From Aspidiotus rigidus (Eukaryota; Arthropoda; Insecta; Hemiptera; Diaspididae): a stretch of 64,000 nt of DNA. Position 1 is the first letter of the stretch, and every line of letters starts with the position of its first letter. The position numbers were made by a program, and so were the translations under genes. The DNA lies in the NCBI GenBank assembly GCA_035079385.1, contig JAVHKY010000028.1:5084001-5148000 (forward strand). The letters are read 5' to 3'. The notes beneath the pieces are model-generated. The model worked only from the letters and a program-made list of their open reading frames with translations. It did not search any database and was not told where the DNA came from. Below are positions 47,218 through 59,801 of this stretch, one piece after another.

Positions 47218-50200
47218 CTCGTTTCAATCGACCCAGCTAAAGAAACCAAGCAACCCTTGGGCAGTGAATCGTTCCTTCTTGTTGTCAATGGTGAGAGAGG
47301 GGAACACAACCCGTGGTATCTTTTTTGAGGCATGCCTGAATATCGCCACTCAGTGATTATTTGATCATCGCAAGATGGTAAGAATGTCGTATAAATTGGC
47401 TCAACTAACCTTAACATGGGACTTATGGATGATGATTATTTACTTATAATCAACATGGATATGACAGTGCCGTAATCATTATCCATACTTTGTTGCATGT
47501 GGAACGCTATTTCGTTCAAAATCCCGAGTTCTTATCACTTTGTTCAATGTATATCATTTATGATGGCTAGTAAGTATGAGTAAATTTCAGGAACGTCATA
47601 AAAATTGATGCATTTTTGAATTTCAACTTGACGCTTACTTGCGTCACACTTAACCTTGAACTACATTACGGACTTACAAAAATTTCGACTCTGCACTAAT
47701 GTATGCCAGTCATATATTCTTCATTATCCCTTCGTGTTCTTTCATCTATTTCTTTTGGATTTCTATGTATGAAAAAGATTCTGAGCTCCGTATATAGGAA
47801 CTCGAGTATAGGTCTAGAAGAAACTCGATATATGCTAGACTAGAACTATGGAGGATTTGGCTGAACATGAGCAAGGTGAAGAGGAGGAAAGACCCCTCAG
47901 GGAAACAATAAGCTAGGCTAATACTGACGGAGCCCACCTTCTGAGCCTCCTAAAGGCAAGCTCGAGTAATGACATATCCATAATTCAGTGTTTTTCATAA
48001 AGTAAAAATTTTTTCTCCTACCGTCTAATCGCTTCCTTTCATTTATGAATTGAAGCAAGTCAAACCCTCGATTTGGTCTATAATAAATCATTCAAGATGA
48101 TATTCTTCTAAGCTAGAGGGGATTCTAAGAAATACGTGCCCCTAATTTCAGCTAAAAACGTATTCCAAACGACTAACTAAAACGCCTGAAGTGGAATAAG
48201 CTATTCTTTCCCGAGTGTAGAAATTGTAATTACGTGAAAATATGATTGAATCAGTTTTTTGGGACAGGCCGAACCTCTAAATCATATCAACAGTTTTCAA
48301 TCATTGATAAAACGAATAAAGCAGACTAGAAAATATTGTGAAGCCATGAAAAATTACAGAATATCGTGAGAACTCGAGTTGCATTACGTACGTTTAAAAA
48401 AGGACTGGATTTAATATCGAATTCCAAATCAAATAATTGGTCAAATGATTTATCACTGAAGGAATTCGGAATTTGCAGCAGAAGGCGAGACAAAACAATT
48501 CAAAGGTGATACTAAAGGGGCTTCGGGTCTCCGGATCTTACGGTCATGAATACTTTTATCTTACAATAACGAAGACAGGGAAAAATTGAAACTGGGATAG
48601 CGGCACAGTCGGAACTGTATGACAGAGGCTCCAAGCATAAAGATAATATCTGTCGATTCCTAAGAATTAAAAGAAGGAAATCAATTACAGAGAAAGTGAA
48701 TTTCTTTATAATTTGATTTACATTATCAAAGGGGAAAAGTACGTTGTTCCGTGAGTATCAAAGAAGAAAACGTTTCTTCACTTTTTTATCGCTCTTTCTT
48801 CACATTCCCGAATCAATCCAACCGTTACAGGACAAAAACTGAGATACTTTCTTTCGTAAAAAACCTTTTCAAATATCGAAGCAAACACGAAAGGATTCTA
48901 AATTAAGAAATATTAAGGCTGATTCTCTGCACCATGTGCTAGTAAACGAGACATATAAATTTTGCTATCAAAGACTACACCAATAAGTCAGGTCCCGCGG
49001 AAGAAGCTCGTCAACTTAGGATACGAATCTACCGATGAGAAAATGCGGCGACCTCAAGTGCACCAACTGGAAGGGAATATTGAGAAATCCTTTCGTACCC
49101 TGATCACTGAGCTCAACTTCATTCTCAGCTAGGGCCATGTTTACATCTAAGACTTCCAGACACCCATTTTACATAGCTGCAAGCGAGGTTATAATATTGA
49201 TATCGAGAAAATTTTTTCGACAATAATAAACAGAATACATTTCACATGTCAGTGCCCTCGATGGAAATGACAGGACAAGTCACATGCTGCTCTCAATGAC
49301 GAAGAAGAGACCGGAAATAACAGGACAAGTTACGTACAAGGTTGACATCACAACGTTTTTTTCCAGCTCATTTTTTGTTTTCATTCACAGCTATCGTATG
49401 GACAAAATAATGCCCTTCTACGCTGGCCCGCAATGAAGCCATACATTGTGTCATCGTTCTTGGACTTAGATTATTCTTGTACATCAACGTGAGTAAAATG
49501 CTCTCACTTTACACGTGACCTGGTGCAAAATGACAGAACGAATATTTTCGGTAGTTGATCTGTCGATATTTCTCTGAGTTGATTTTAAATCGTTCTGGGT
49601 CAGTACCCAATGTTCGAAGTAAATGGTCGAATATGCAGGGATCAGGCACACGCACAGAGATATAGAGTTTCTTCACAACGTTATACTACTTATATCGAAA
49701 AATAAACAGCGAAAATAATATCAAAACCTACGTTATCAAATTACACTTTCACTATTTATTCCAACTGTTTATCGACTCCATAGTATGATTTTCGCGACTC
49801 AATATCTGTAGGAAACAGATGAACAAATTGCAGTAGTTATTTTTTTTTTTGAGTGCCTCGATGACTTTAATGTTCTTCTCATATTTCCGAATCCGCAAAC
49901 TATTCTCATTCATCACTCGATATCCACATAGAAGCGAAAACTTCCTATGATTTGTGCACTCATTCGATTCGCGTGCGGGGTTCACTTCAGCCCACGAACA
50001 CCTTTTTCTGTACGAAAGCGTGTGATATATTGATTATTTACCGTGGGAAACGCGCAATATTTCTCACTCTCGATTTCTCCTCGAAGGAATGCAATAATGA
50101 CAAGGATGGAACTATATTCCTTTTCAGTCCCTGAGAAAGCCACGCACAAACTTGAGCACTTATTCTTGGAGAAATTTGGATAATTTCCCACGAAGCACCG

Positions 50201-52324
50201 AATAAAAAAGAAGAACAAAGAATACCTGCTCTTATCGAATACGAAGTTGTCGAGGAAAATGGGTGAAGAAAAGAAAAATAGGTGCACGATGTGAGAAGAT
50301 ATTACCCATAAATTATCGATTTCCTGCACCGAGTAAACACAAAATACGATTGGTCATCAAAAGTTCAACTAATCACCGCGTAATCCCTTCGATTATTTAC
50401 CGAAATTAAACTCGTACGATGCATGTAAGAAGAGTAATTTCTATGCGCCTAACTTTCGACGTAAAAGTACTGTTTGGATTGCTAAAAGGCATGCAGAAAT
50501 AGCCCTTAAAAACTACATACCCATGCGCTCGATTCTACAGAAGATAATAGTGAGTTATTATAACTAGGAATGACGACAAACACGGTAGAAATTTTCGACC
50601 CGACTACTATTTTGAAGAAACTACATTCTGGCTAAAAATTGCCGACTGAATAATGAAGTAAGTTATTAATAATTAATTCACGGTTCGTTTACGACATCGG
50701 GCTTACTGCGTATAATATTGCGAAAAACATTTGTATTCCCGAATACTACGGTTCATAAATTCAGAGGAGACTTTGAAGCATTTTTCTTTTTTATAATTTA
50801 CGTGTAGTAAAAATATTTCGATCTTCATCCTGCAATCAGGTTATCGACAGTATAACGATATTTATGCGTCAAGTGATGCGTGTTTCACCAATTGACGATC
50901 ACTAAGGTGATGTTTGATCCAAAACATAAAACTGGACATTAAAATCGTAAATTAATAATATTCTTTCGTGCAATTCACTCCGCTTCTCGTATCGATCGAT
51001 AGAAAAACTCAATTCTCCTACACCTTCAACTGATAACGTAGAAAAACACAGCCACTTCAATGATAACAGTGTATGAACCATCATTAGTAGAATTTGCGAA
51101 TATTAGTTCGAAGAATATCATTTCCACTTTTGATCATATGAGCGACACGATAATTTGTATTTGCATTACTTACGAGACTGGGAAGAGTAGAATTGCTTCT
51201 CATACGCTAATAGAACCCATAATTTACTACGTAGAATGAAATTTGCAAATCGCAAAAAATCACTTTTACTCTCACTTGTATAGACCACTCTCAGAAAAAA
51301 AAATTTTAAATAGGGAAATTAATTGACTAGGTTAATTATTGTTATCGCGATGACACAGGACAGCGTACGAAATGAAAGAATTTGCAAAAAATTTCGTAAG
51401 TAACCATTTTTCAACGCGAGATAGAAGTGCAATCGAGAAAGATTCATTTTTGCATTTCACTGGTACGAAGCACGCCTACCAAAATACGTACACGACGCTT
51501 CAGTTTTGACTCGTAAACGTAAATTATAATCGATGAAAATTAATAAATCAATTGGAAAATTTACCTTTCAGGGTTCCCTACGCAATTCTGCTAATTCCTC
51601 GTCACATAAACACTTTGCATTATTATTCATTCGTCCGCGCGAATTTACCACAACCGGAAACGCAAAAATGCAACATGAAAAAAAAAAAAAAAAAAAAAAA
51701 AAAAAACGCAGATTCTTGCCCGAAAACGAAGTGATTTTCGAACGATAGCCACAAGAAACGAAAATAATACGAACTATTATTCACAAAGATTCTTTTAATT
51801 TTAATCGAAACACCTGAAATTGCGAACGTGTAATGGTTTAAGAGAATTTCAATCGAGTTTCAGGAAGTTTTTCCAAATTTTTATACCGCGATGTTGTAAT
51901 GGATTTTATTGCGATAAAATTTTGAAAGATTTGCGAACGAGGTAGTCGAGGTTCGTGGATTCTCGTTGCAAGATGTGTACGAACTCTCGTGGAAAAAAAT
52001 GAAACTCCGAAAAGTGAGAACCGTAGCTCTGATTGGACGACGCGCGCGCGCCACATCAATGTGACCACACCTGAAGGTTTTCGCAATTATGTTGCAAAAC
52101 AATGCAACATCAAAAATTACTACAATTAATAATAATCAAAAATCAGCCTTCATTTCTTTTTGAAAAGGCTGAAAACAATTAGAATCTTACCGCAAGAGAT
52201 ACGAATCTCGTCAATCAATGATTATCATCGAAAAAAAATGAATGATTTGGAATAACATTCACCCGAAAAAGTGGATTCTGCGAATTAAAACTTCGAATTT
52301 CCTAGAATATCGTACAAATCGAGA
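47218..52324. other. Long gene-free stretch
   Basis: No open frame with recognisable content on either strand. There is a duplicated acaggacaagt word at 49,271 and 49,322, and a plus-strand A29 run at 51,678-51,706 without a recognisable retroposon attached. Otherwise nothing can be supported. Confidence 0.4.
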
Positions 52325-52386
52325 TTTTTTTTTTTATTTAACGAGCAATGCAACTGCGCTAAGGGCTATTTGCTCGGCAGATAGTT
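52325..52386 (-). mobile_element. Very short LINE 3' end with poly(A)
   Basis: On the minus strand ctgccgagcaaatagccctt then agcgcagttgcattgctcgt runs into an A-rich tail. The same roughly 45 bases end the LINE at 55.4 kb with one difference. Only about 60 bp is present, so this is either an extremely 5'-truncated insertion or the tail of a SINE. Confidence 0.75.
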
Positions 52387-52426
52387 TTGAAAACACGAAA
52401 TTATAAATTTTGTAAGGCTACTCTGA

Positions 52427-52703
52427 ACGATCAAAATGTTCGTCAGTTTTCTCCATGTTTTTCCCTCAAGGCCGCTCTAGAAGATCAAAATAGTCCATTT
52501 TCCTCATCATTTTTGTTTTTTTTTTTCAAATTGAGTTTAATCGAGCTTATGTTTTAAATTTTGATGTTTCATCCATAAAATTCGAATCAGAGTTTAATCA
52601 AGTTTGTGAAATTTTGAACATAAACTCGATTAAACTCAATTCGAAAAGAAAAAAAGAAAAGAAAAAGAAAACGATAAAGAAAGTTTACGAACATTTTGAT
52701 CGT
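52427..52703. repeat. Foldback, about 277 bp
   Basis: Outer arms acgatcaaaatgttcgt (52,427-52,443) and its perfect reverse complement (52,687-52,703). Inner arms aattgagtttaatcgagctt atgtt (52,529-52,553) and their near-perfect complement (52,617-52,641). A T-rich/A-rich pair lies between. It begins within 45 bp of the LINE tail. Confidence 0.75.
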
Positions 52704-54449
52704 CTAGACCACGATAGTCTAGACAAGGCCTTCAGATAGGTTCAATTCAGTTTCGGTTAAAAATCTTCATATTATTCAAACAGAAACTTTGAATTTTATT
52801 GATGAAATCATCAAAATTTTCACTTGAACATCAACTTAATTACACTGGATTCAAAACAGAAAAACGATGAAGAAAATATGAAAGAAAAATTTAATCGTTA
52901 AGAGGAGCCTTTATTCTTTTACTTAGAAATAGAGATCTGAGGAAGAACCGTATTTAATTTTATGAAAAATATTACCTTCAACTTCGAACAGTAATATTTA
53001 GGTTATAGAAAAATATAAAAGAAGAAAAAATGAAAACAGAGAAGTATTATTTTTATGACAGATGAATGACGTTCTTTTATGCTTCACACTTCTCTCATTA
53101 TTTCGAAGATGAAAGAATTTTAATTGCGCTCCTTTCACGAAACTTTTCTGCTATCAATACGTAAAATCGATGATCCTTAAATATAAAAATCTTTCATTCT
53201 TAAGATTTAATTATGGTAAACAGGATGACGTTAAAACGCAGAATTACAAGTTATGAAATGTTTCTTACTACTTATCGGAACCTCGTTCATATCTTGTTTT
53301 CCTATTCGTTAACGGAAAAAAACACTTCCTTAAATATTAGTGGAACTATGATTAACCATCTACTAGCATTTAATTCGCAATGTCACAATAGAACATTTTA
53401 AGAATCTCAATTGTCTAGGAATTTTCAATCCTACATACAGCAGTTCAAGAAACATAAAAAACTCTTGAGGCAAATTGAATCTCATTTGAAGAGCTCCGAA
53501 CGAAAGCTCTGGAGATAAATAGGAACACGAGGGGGAGGGGAAATCAACTGAATAACTTGAGCGTCCGATTATTGTACAAAAGAATTGTACAATTAAGAAT
53601 TCGAAATAAGAAGAAAAATTGACAATCCTGTTAAACTGCCCAAAAAAAAAAAGGTTAAAAATTTACGATATTATTGAACGAAAGAATGAGCGTAATTACC
53701 TTCAATCCAAACTAAGTTAAGTCTGTGTTCCATGGAGAAAAAGGAGAAAGAAAGAAAAAAAAAAAAGATGTATCCCGATTCTCTTTTGGAAAGGTTTTGC
53801 CCTAAAAACGTTCGAACTAAATTTGATAAAAATGATTCTCTGAGTGATTTTTACAATTCGAATTTTTTTATATTAAAATTTTTTACTTACCCAAAACAAT
53901 TCTCATCAAATACGACGACAAAAATGGAAAAATTTTGATTTCATTTACTGGTATTGCTCAACAGAACATCAACGCGTACCGTATATGTGATCGCGAAATC
54001 TCCCGTATAAGTATGAAATCTTTACTCATCACCTAGTTTATTACTAGGTATCGTAGGTAGTAGGTATTGATAACGTAAAGACACGTATGAGTTATGGCGT
54101 ACTTCTTCCTGTTGTTGATAATCCGATTCTCATTATTAATTTCTTTTCTTTTTTTCTTGTTTTTTTACTTTCCTCTGACGAAATGAACAATATTGTGCAA
54201 ACTTATTGACGACACAACTTTTACAGATCTGTGTACAAATCTTTCATTTTGTTTCAGGTCTTTTAAAATTACGACATTTTGGAAATGCTTCATCCCTACA
54301 TAGGCCTATTGAGAGTTTATTGTCGCCGTATTCAGTGTAGAACCAGATTTGAAACTTGAAAAGCAAAATTTAATTCTATTTTCTAAAGTTCTACGGCCTC
54401 GATCATTTCAATAACCCTACAGATTATTGTGACAATGGGGCAGACTAAC
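52704..54449. other. Gene-free stretch
   Basis: AT-rich, open frames at 53,213-53,401 and 53,732-53,938 are unrecognised. Confidence 0.4.
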
Positions 54450-54683
54450 AGTAGATAAGAGATATTCGTTTCTCTAACGCAGAATAAAAACTCCCAAATT
54501 TTCGAACTAGCAAGGAAGAAAAATAGGGTGAAATGATTCATAATTTGGTTTAAAAAGAGCTAAATACTCACGATAAAAAATTGAAGAAATTTGACAATTT
54601 TTCGAGAGGTTGAAAAATGAGAAAATTGTGTTCTGCTTTAGAAAAATTAGCATTTGCGCAAGAACGAATATCTCTTATCTACT
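54450..54683. repeat. Foldback, about 234 bp
   Basis: agtagataagagatattcgtt (54,450-54,470) is matched by a perfect 21-bp reverse complement at 54,663-54,683, with weaker pairing inwards (ctaacgc / gcgcaag). Non-coding. Confidence 0.7.
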
Positions 54684-55367
54684 ACTAATATCGTTTTCTC
54701 TGAAGTTGATTTTCCAGTAGGTACCTAACGATCAGTTCAGATGAAGAATGGAAAACGATAAAGAAAATCGGTTCCAATTAAATAATTTCTCATTTACCGG
54801 TATTTGCTCGTAGCTGCAATTTACGTGATTAAATTATTTCTTCCTCGAGATTAGAAAGTTTATAATAAGGTTCAAGATTTAATGTAAGCTAGTCATCTGT
54901 CGATCAGAAAAAAATCACCCCCTTTCATTATTTGTTCAGAGTCGTGGTCCACAAAAAGTTTTAGGTAGGTACCTGTGCTATTGTTGCTTTCCACGTCCCA
55001 TCACAGGTAATAAGAAAATACTTTCCTTTTGCATCAGGTAGTCATTCTAAATGAAGCTGCTATATTTGTAGCAATTCAGATAAAGTACAAATTTTTGATC
55101 AGAAGCATACATACCCTCAAGCAAAAAATGACAAGATTTTCATTTACCGATATCATTGCATTTGATGGTTCTTGTTGTAGATTTATTGTTTCATTGCAAC
55201 GTCAGATTCCAGTTCTATTGCAGCATGTACTCCAGTATACTTTTTTATTGATCTCTCACATCATCAATTCTTGAGCAGGAAACCCTCCCGGGAAAGTTTA
55301 CGAAAGCTACACGATATCTAAGCGCACGTCCAACTTATGCCCCGCAAAAAAACACATCACCTATGAC
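54684..55367. other. Gene-free stretch
   Basis: The open frame at 55,029-55,274 is unrecognised. No repeats identified. Confidence 0.4.
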
Positions 55368-56175
55368 TTTTTTTTTTTTTTTTTTTACGAGCAATGCAGC
55401 TGCGCTAAGGGCTATTTGCTCGGCAGATAGTTCTGCTTTTACAAAAACTTAGTATTTAATAAAGTAGAAAAATTGAAAACAAAATACATGTAAAAGAATT
55501 GAGATGAAATAAAAATATAAAGAAAAACAAAAATATTCTTTTTTTTTTTTTTGGTGTCATCGTTTGGAGTTAAACGTGGTTGTAAAAGTTAGTAGATCGT
55601 AAGTAAGTTGGAGTTGAGTCAATTGTTTCGGAGTTGTTATTGAGAGTTTGTTGTATATTAATAAAAATGTTGAGGGAAGATCGGAGAGGTTGTAAAGTCG
55701 GGCAAGAGAAAAAGTGTTCAACTGTTAAATTGTCTTCGAGACAGTGCGGACATGATGGTGGGCCAAGGTTTGCTATAAGGTGAGTATGAGTAAGACGAGT
55801 GTGTCCTATTCTCAGTCGAGCTAAGATGACTTCCTCTCGTCTAGAATGTCTGTGGGATGAGGACCAAGAAGAGGGATTGGTTTTAATTTTTCTCAATTTG
55901 TTGTCAGTTAAATTTTTCCAAGAGGAAAGCCAAAGTTGGGAAATTAAGGAAGCGTAATATACTTTTAGGTCTTTTGCCGGTGAGAGAATAGGGTCCGTTA
56001 TTTTAGGAAAAGATGTTGCTTGTTTGGCTGCTTTATCTACTGAGTCGTGAGGTGGAAAGTCAACGTGTCCAGGAATCCAAGCCAGAGTGATGTGAGAGTT
56101 TATTAATTTCGTAGTGTGGAGAGCCAAAAATATACGTTGAATTAAGGGGTTAGTTGAGAAAGCTGAAAATTGCAA
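55368..56175 (-). pseudogene. I-group LINE fragment: RNase H end, Cys/His region, 3' UTR and poly(A)
   Basis: A single uninterrupted 201-codon frame (56,175-55,570) begins inside RNase H: FSTNPLIQRIF, then AWIPGHVDFPPHDSVDKAAK. It continues to SWSSSHRHSRREEVIL, RLRIGHTRLTH and CPHCLEDNLTVEHFFSCP (C-x2-C-x8-H-x4-C), ending NFYNHV. A 200-bp 3' UTR carries an internal A tract at 55,538-55,551 and a terminal stem-loop (gagcaaatagccctt...ttgctc), then A19 at 55,386-55,368. The frame is intact, so the insertion is relatively young, but it is severely 5'-truncated and cannot encode an RT. Confidence 0.85.
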
Positions 56176-56725
56176 AACACAAAGATTTCTTCACAAATAG
56201 AAACCGAATTTATAAAAGTAAATTATGAAAAAGTATTTTCTCAGCATGATATTGGACGTTGTAGCAGGGAACTAGCTTCAAGATAAGCTATGAGAAATAG
56301 TATGCTGAAAATTATATTCTTGCAATTTCTTTTTTTTCTTCTTTTTTTATTTTTTCCCCGACATGTTCTCGTTGCACGTATATTCGCAGCTCTCCGGATA
56401 TTAGCTTGGCCTTATCGTGGTATTTGGATTGTCGATTTCCGGTAAAAGAAGTGAACTTCATTTGCATTCATAACTACATATATAGCCCACTCACCTTTCT
56501 GTCGTGTGCAAAATTTGGCTCTCGGACTCTCGGTAAAAAGTAGTTTATAAAATCAAATTAATTTGTGATTCTAATGAGATGGACGTAAAAAAAATTAGAG
56601 AATAATTTCCCCAAGAAAATTGCAGTTTGTTCACAACGTGAAAAAATTCAGTAGGTATTTGGTCCCGTTGAAACCGTGACTTGGTGTTTCCTTCTAATTT
56701 TTTCCCCTTCAAATTATGACAATAA
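56176..56725. other. Gene-free spacer
   Basis: AT-rich, no gene or repeat recognised. Confidence 0.45.
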
Positions 56726-57967
56726 TTGGAGTTTAGAAGACTAAAAACAGAATAAAAGAACATTTTTCCGTTCAAATTAAAGAAAAAAAGAGACAGCATG
56801 AAAAGGAAAAAGTGATTATATCAGGGCTATAGAATGTTTTTTTTTTCTTCCCTACAGCGTAAATATTGACTTTTGATTTCAAGTGACGAACTACCTATAA
56901 TATTATGATGCTCATGCTCAACAAAAATTAAATAGAAATAAATTTTTCATTTTTTATAAATTTCTTCCTGTACCCAATAGAAAGAAGAAAGAAATTGTAT
57001 AGATTGAAATATTAGTCTTAAGGTTTTCATCGATCGTAAACGTACCTAAAAGAATATTTCTGAGACACCTGTGATAAAAGTTGGAGTTTAGAAGACTAAA
57101 AACAGAATAAAAGAACATTTTTCCGTTCAAATTAAAGAAAAAAAGAATACAGCATGAAAAGGAAAAAGTGATTATATCAGGGCTATAGAATGTTTTTTTT
57201 TTTCTTTTCTTTTTTTTTTTTTTTTGCGGATTATAATTAATTTCGGATTTCTTAATGAAAGCGAATATTGGATATGCAAGGAGCAGTAATATAAAATCCT
57301 GCAGCGTAAATATTGACTTTTGATTTCAAGTGACGAACTACCTATAATATTATGATACTCATGCTCAACAAGAATTAAATAGAAATAAATTTTTCATTTT
57401 TTATAAAATTTCTTCCTGTACCCAATAGAAAGAAGAAAGAATTGTATAGATTGAAATGTTAGTCTCAAGGTTTTCATCGATCGTAAACGTACCTAAAAGA
57501 ATATTTCTGAGATACCTGTGATAAAAGTTGGAGTTTAGAAGACTAAAAACAGAATAAAAGAACATTTTTCCGTTCAAATTAAAGAAAAAAAGAATACAGC
57601 ATGAAAAGGAAAATGTGATTATATCAGAGCTATAGAATGTTTTTTTTTCTTTTCTTTTTTTTTTTTTTTTGCGGATTATAATTAATCTCGGATTTCTTAA
57701 TGAAAGCGAATATCGGATATGCAAGGAGCAGTAATATAAAATCCTGCAGCGTAAATATTGACTTTTGATTTCAAGTGACGAACTACCTATAATATTATGA
57801 TACTCATGCTCAACAAAAATTAAATAGAAATAAATTTTTCATTTTTCACAAATTTCTTCCTGTACCCAATAGAAAGAAGAAAGAAATTGTATAGATTGAA
57901 ATGTTAGTCTCAAGGTTTTCATCGATCGTAAACGTACCTAAAAGAATATTTCTGAGACACCTGTGAT
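56726..57967. repeat. Three-copy tandem repeat, unit about 355-447 bp
   Basis: Units start at 56,726, 57,081 and 57,528 with ttggagtttagaagactaaa and each ends with tctgaga(c/t)acctgtgat. Units 2 and 3 are very similar to each other. Unit 1 lacks about 90 bp present in the others (from the T tract through gcggattataattaat to aatcctg). Minus-strand frames across the units are short, Phe/Lys-rich and duplicated only because the DNA is. Confidence 0.9.
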
Positions 57968-59600
57968 CGACTCTGATGCAATCGATGCAGAAAAGAAATA
58001 GAACAAAGCTGTAGATTCAAGGGAAGTAGTAAATAGATCGTGAGAAGTGAAAACGACAGTATTGAATACAATACGAGGTCGCAAAAAGCTCACGACGATC
58101 TGAGAATAGAATCTGAAATCTTCACTCTGACTTGCAGATGAAACAGTAAAATCTGGGTTCAATATAATGCTCTCTGTTACAGCAAGTTGCCTGCGTATAT
58201 ATTTTCAGAGTTACACATCAATTAAATAAAAAACAGTGTACAATTTGTCTTACGACGTTGAATGTTCATTTTCAATTCTCTCATAATGAAACCCTCTTCG
58301 GCAACCTTTATTTTAATTTAATAATTATATAGGTTGAGCTCAAGGGAATGACTTCATTAATTTTTTCAATTCAAGCAAATTTCTGATGGGCCTCAGCAGT
58401 GTTGATACATACCTTTCATGGTTGGAAACTATTCAGAATATTGAAATATTATAAATCTACTTAGTGGTATTTTCGGAAAATTTCAAAAACGGAACATAAA
58501 AATAATTACTTGATTTCTATAGAAAGAGCTACAATTTACCCTAAATAGAAGACAGAGCCTAATCCAAAATTCTTGGTAAATTCATATCAACTTTCGGAGT
58601 CGTGAATATTCTCTAGGCATTTGAAAAAATTAATAAGTATGAAGAAATGTAATGATTATAAATTTAATTCACATTTCAAGATCTAAACAGGTATTTCTTA
58701 GTTGGTGAATCCTGCGTGAAACTTTTATACAGGCTATCTATTTGTAGGTAGGTGCTCGTGTATCACAACAAACGCCATAGATGAATCAACACACGTACTA
58801 ATTTTTCAATTCAACTTCAGTAAATTATTGTTTTTCAGCCTGTTATTAACAATTTTGCAGACCTTTGTGGAGTGATGCGGGTAACTTGACGGCGATTCAG
58901 ATACTGGTAATTCAACTACAGTATATCGATTTGACATTTTTGCTTAGCTCTTTTTTTTCGAAAAGTAGGTATAATAGTTTTAATCGAAAGATTTTTTTCC
59001 CTCATAATTTTATTATTCTCATTACCGATCACATCCTCGATAATCGTCAAATATACGCGCATCAAAATTGACGGTTTGAAAAAAAAGTAAGAAAATAGAT
59101 AAATAAAATCATAATCAGGTGAAAGAGGGATTGTATGAGATTAGTATTCTCTCAAAAAAAGAACGAAAGGCTAGGTATTCAACATTACGAATTCAAGACA
59201 GGAAATCGTTGTATGATTTTTCAGCTAATAATTGTATGACTCGAAAAATTGGTACCCAACTCACAAGTCCGTATTTATCCATATACGATGGAGATTCAAA
59301 TAAACTTATGGAAATCAAAATCTGTACTTTGAATTCGATTTTCCAGAGGCAAATCGAGTGATATCACTATCCAATTGACGATTGCTAAAATGTAGATCAA
59401 AATAACTCCGAAAAAATTTCTGAAAAATGAAAATGTCTAAAAGTGACCTTCTCCATCGTAACTCGATTTACCAGGAGCAAGCTAGATAATTTTACTTTTC
59501 AATCGTTAAATGTTCAAGATGGATTCTCAAGAAATTTTTAAGAAAATATGATCATCAGCTGAACACGAGATTCTAAACTCCACGATAAAAACAAGCCGAT
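57968..59600. other. Gene-free stretch downstream of Hsp90
   Basis: No recognised coding sequence. A possible short exon-like segment lies near 58,861-58,910 (see findings). No repeat family identified. Confidence 0.4.
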
Positions 59601-59622
59601 TTTACATAGGAACGTATCACTA

Positions 59623-59628
59623 TTTATT
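59623..59628 (-). terminator. Hsp90 polyadenylation signal AATAAA
   Basis: On the minus strand gttttgaataaatagtg lies about 175 bp after the Hsp90 stop codon, giving a 3' UTR of roughly 190-200 nt. It is the only canonical AATAAA in the near downstream sequence. Confidence 0.75.
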
Positions 59629-59801
59629 CAAAACATAAAATGATGAAAGCTTCCATATAACATAATCGAGAAATGGAAAATATTACACTTCAAACATACA
59701 TTTAAGTTACGAATACGGTACGAAATCGAAGTAAAAAATTCTTATTTTACGAGATGTAACACGAGTTAAACTCATGAATTACTCAAGATACAAAAGTCTT
59801 C

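Noticed and set aside
51678..51706. A29 run as a retroposon tail
   Set aside because: No recognisable element or target duplication adjoins it, so it is treated as a homopolymer.
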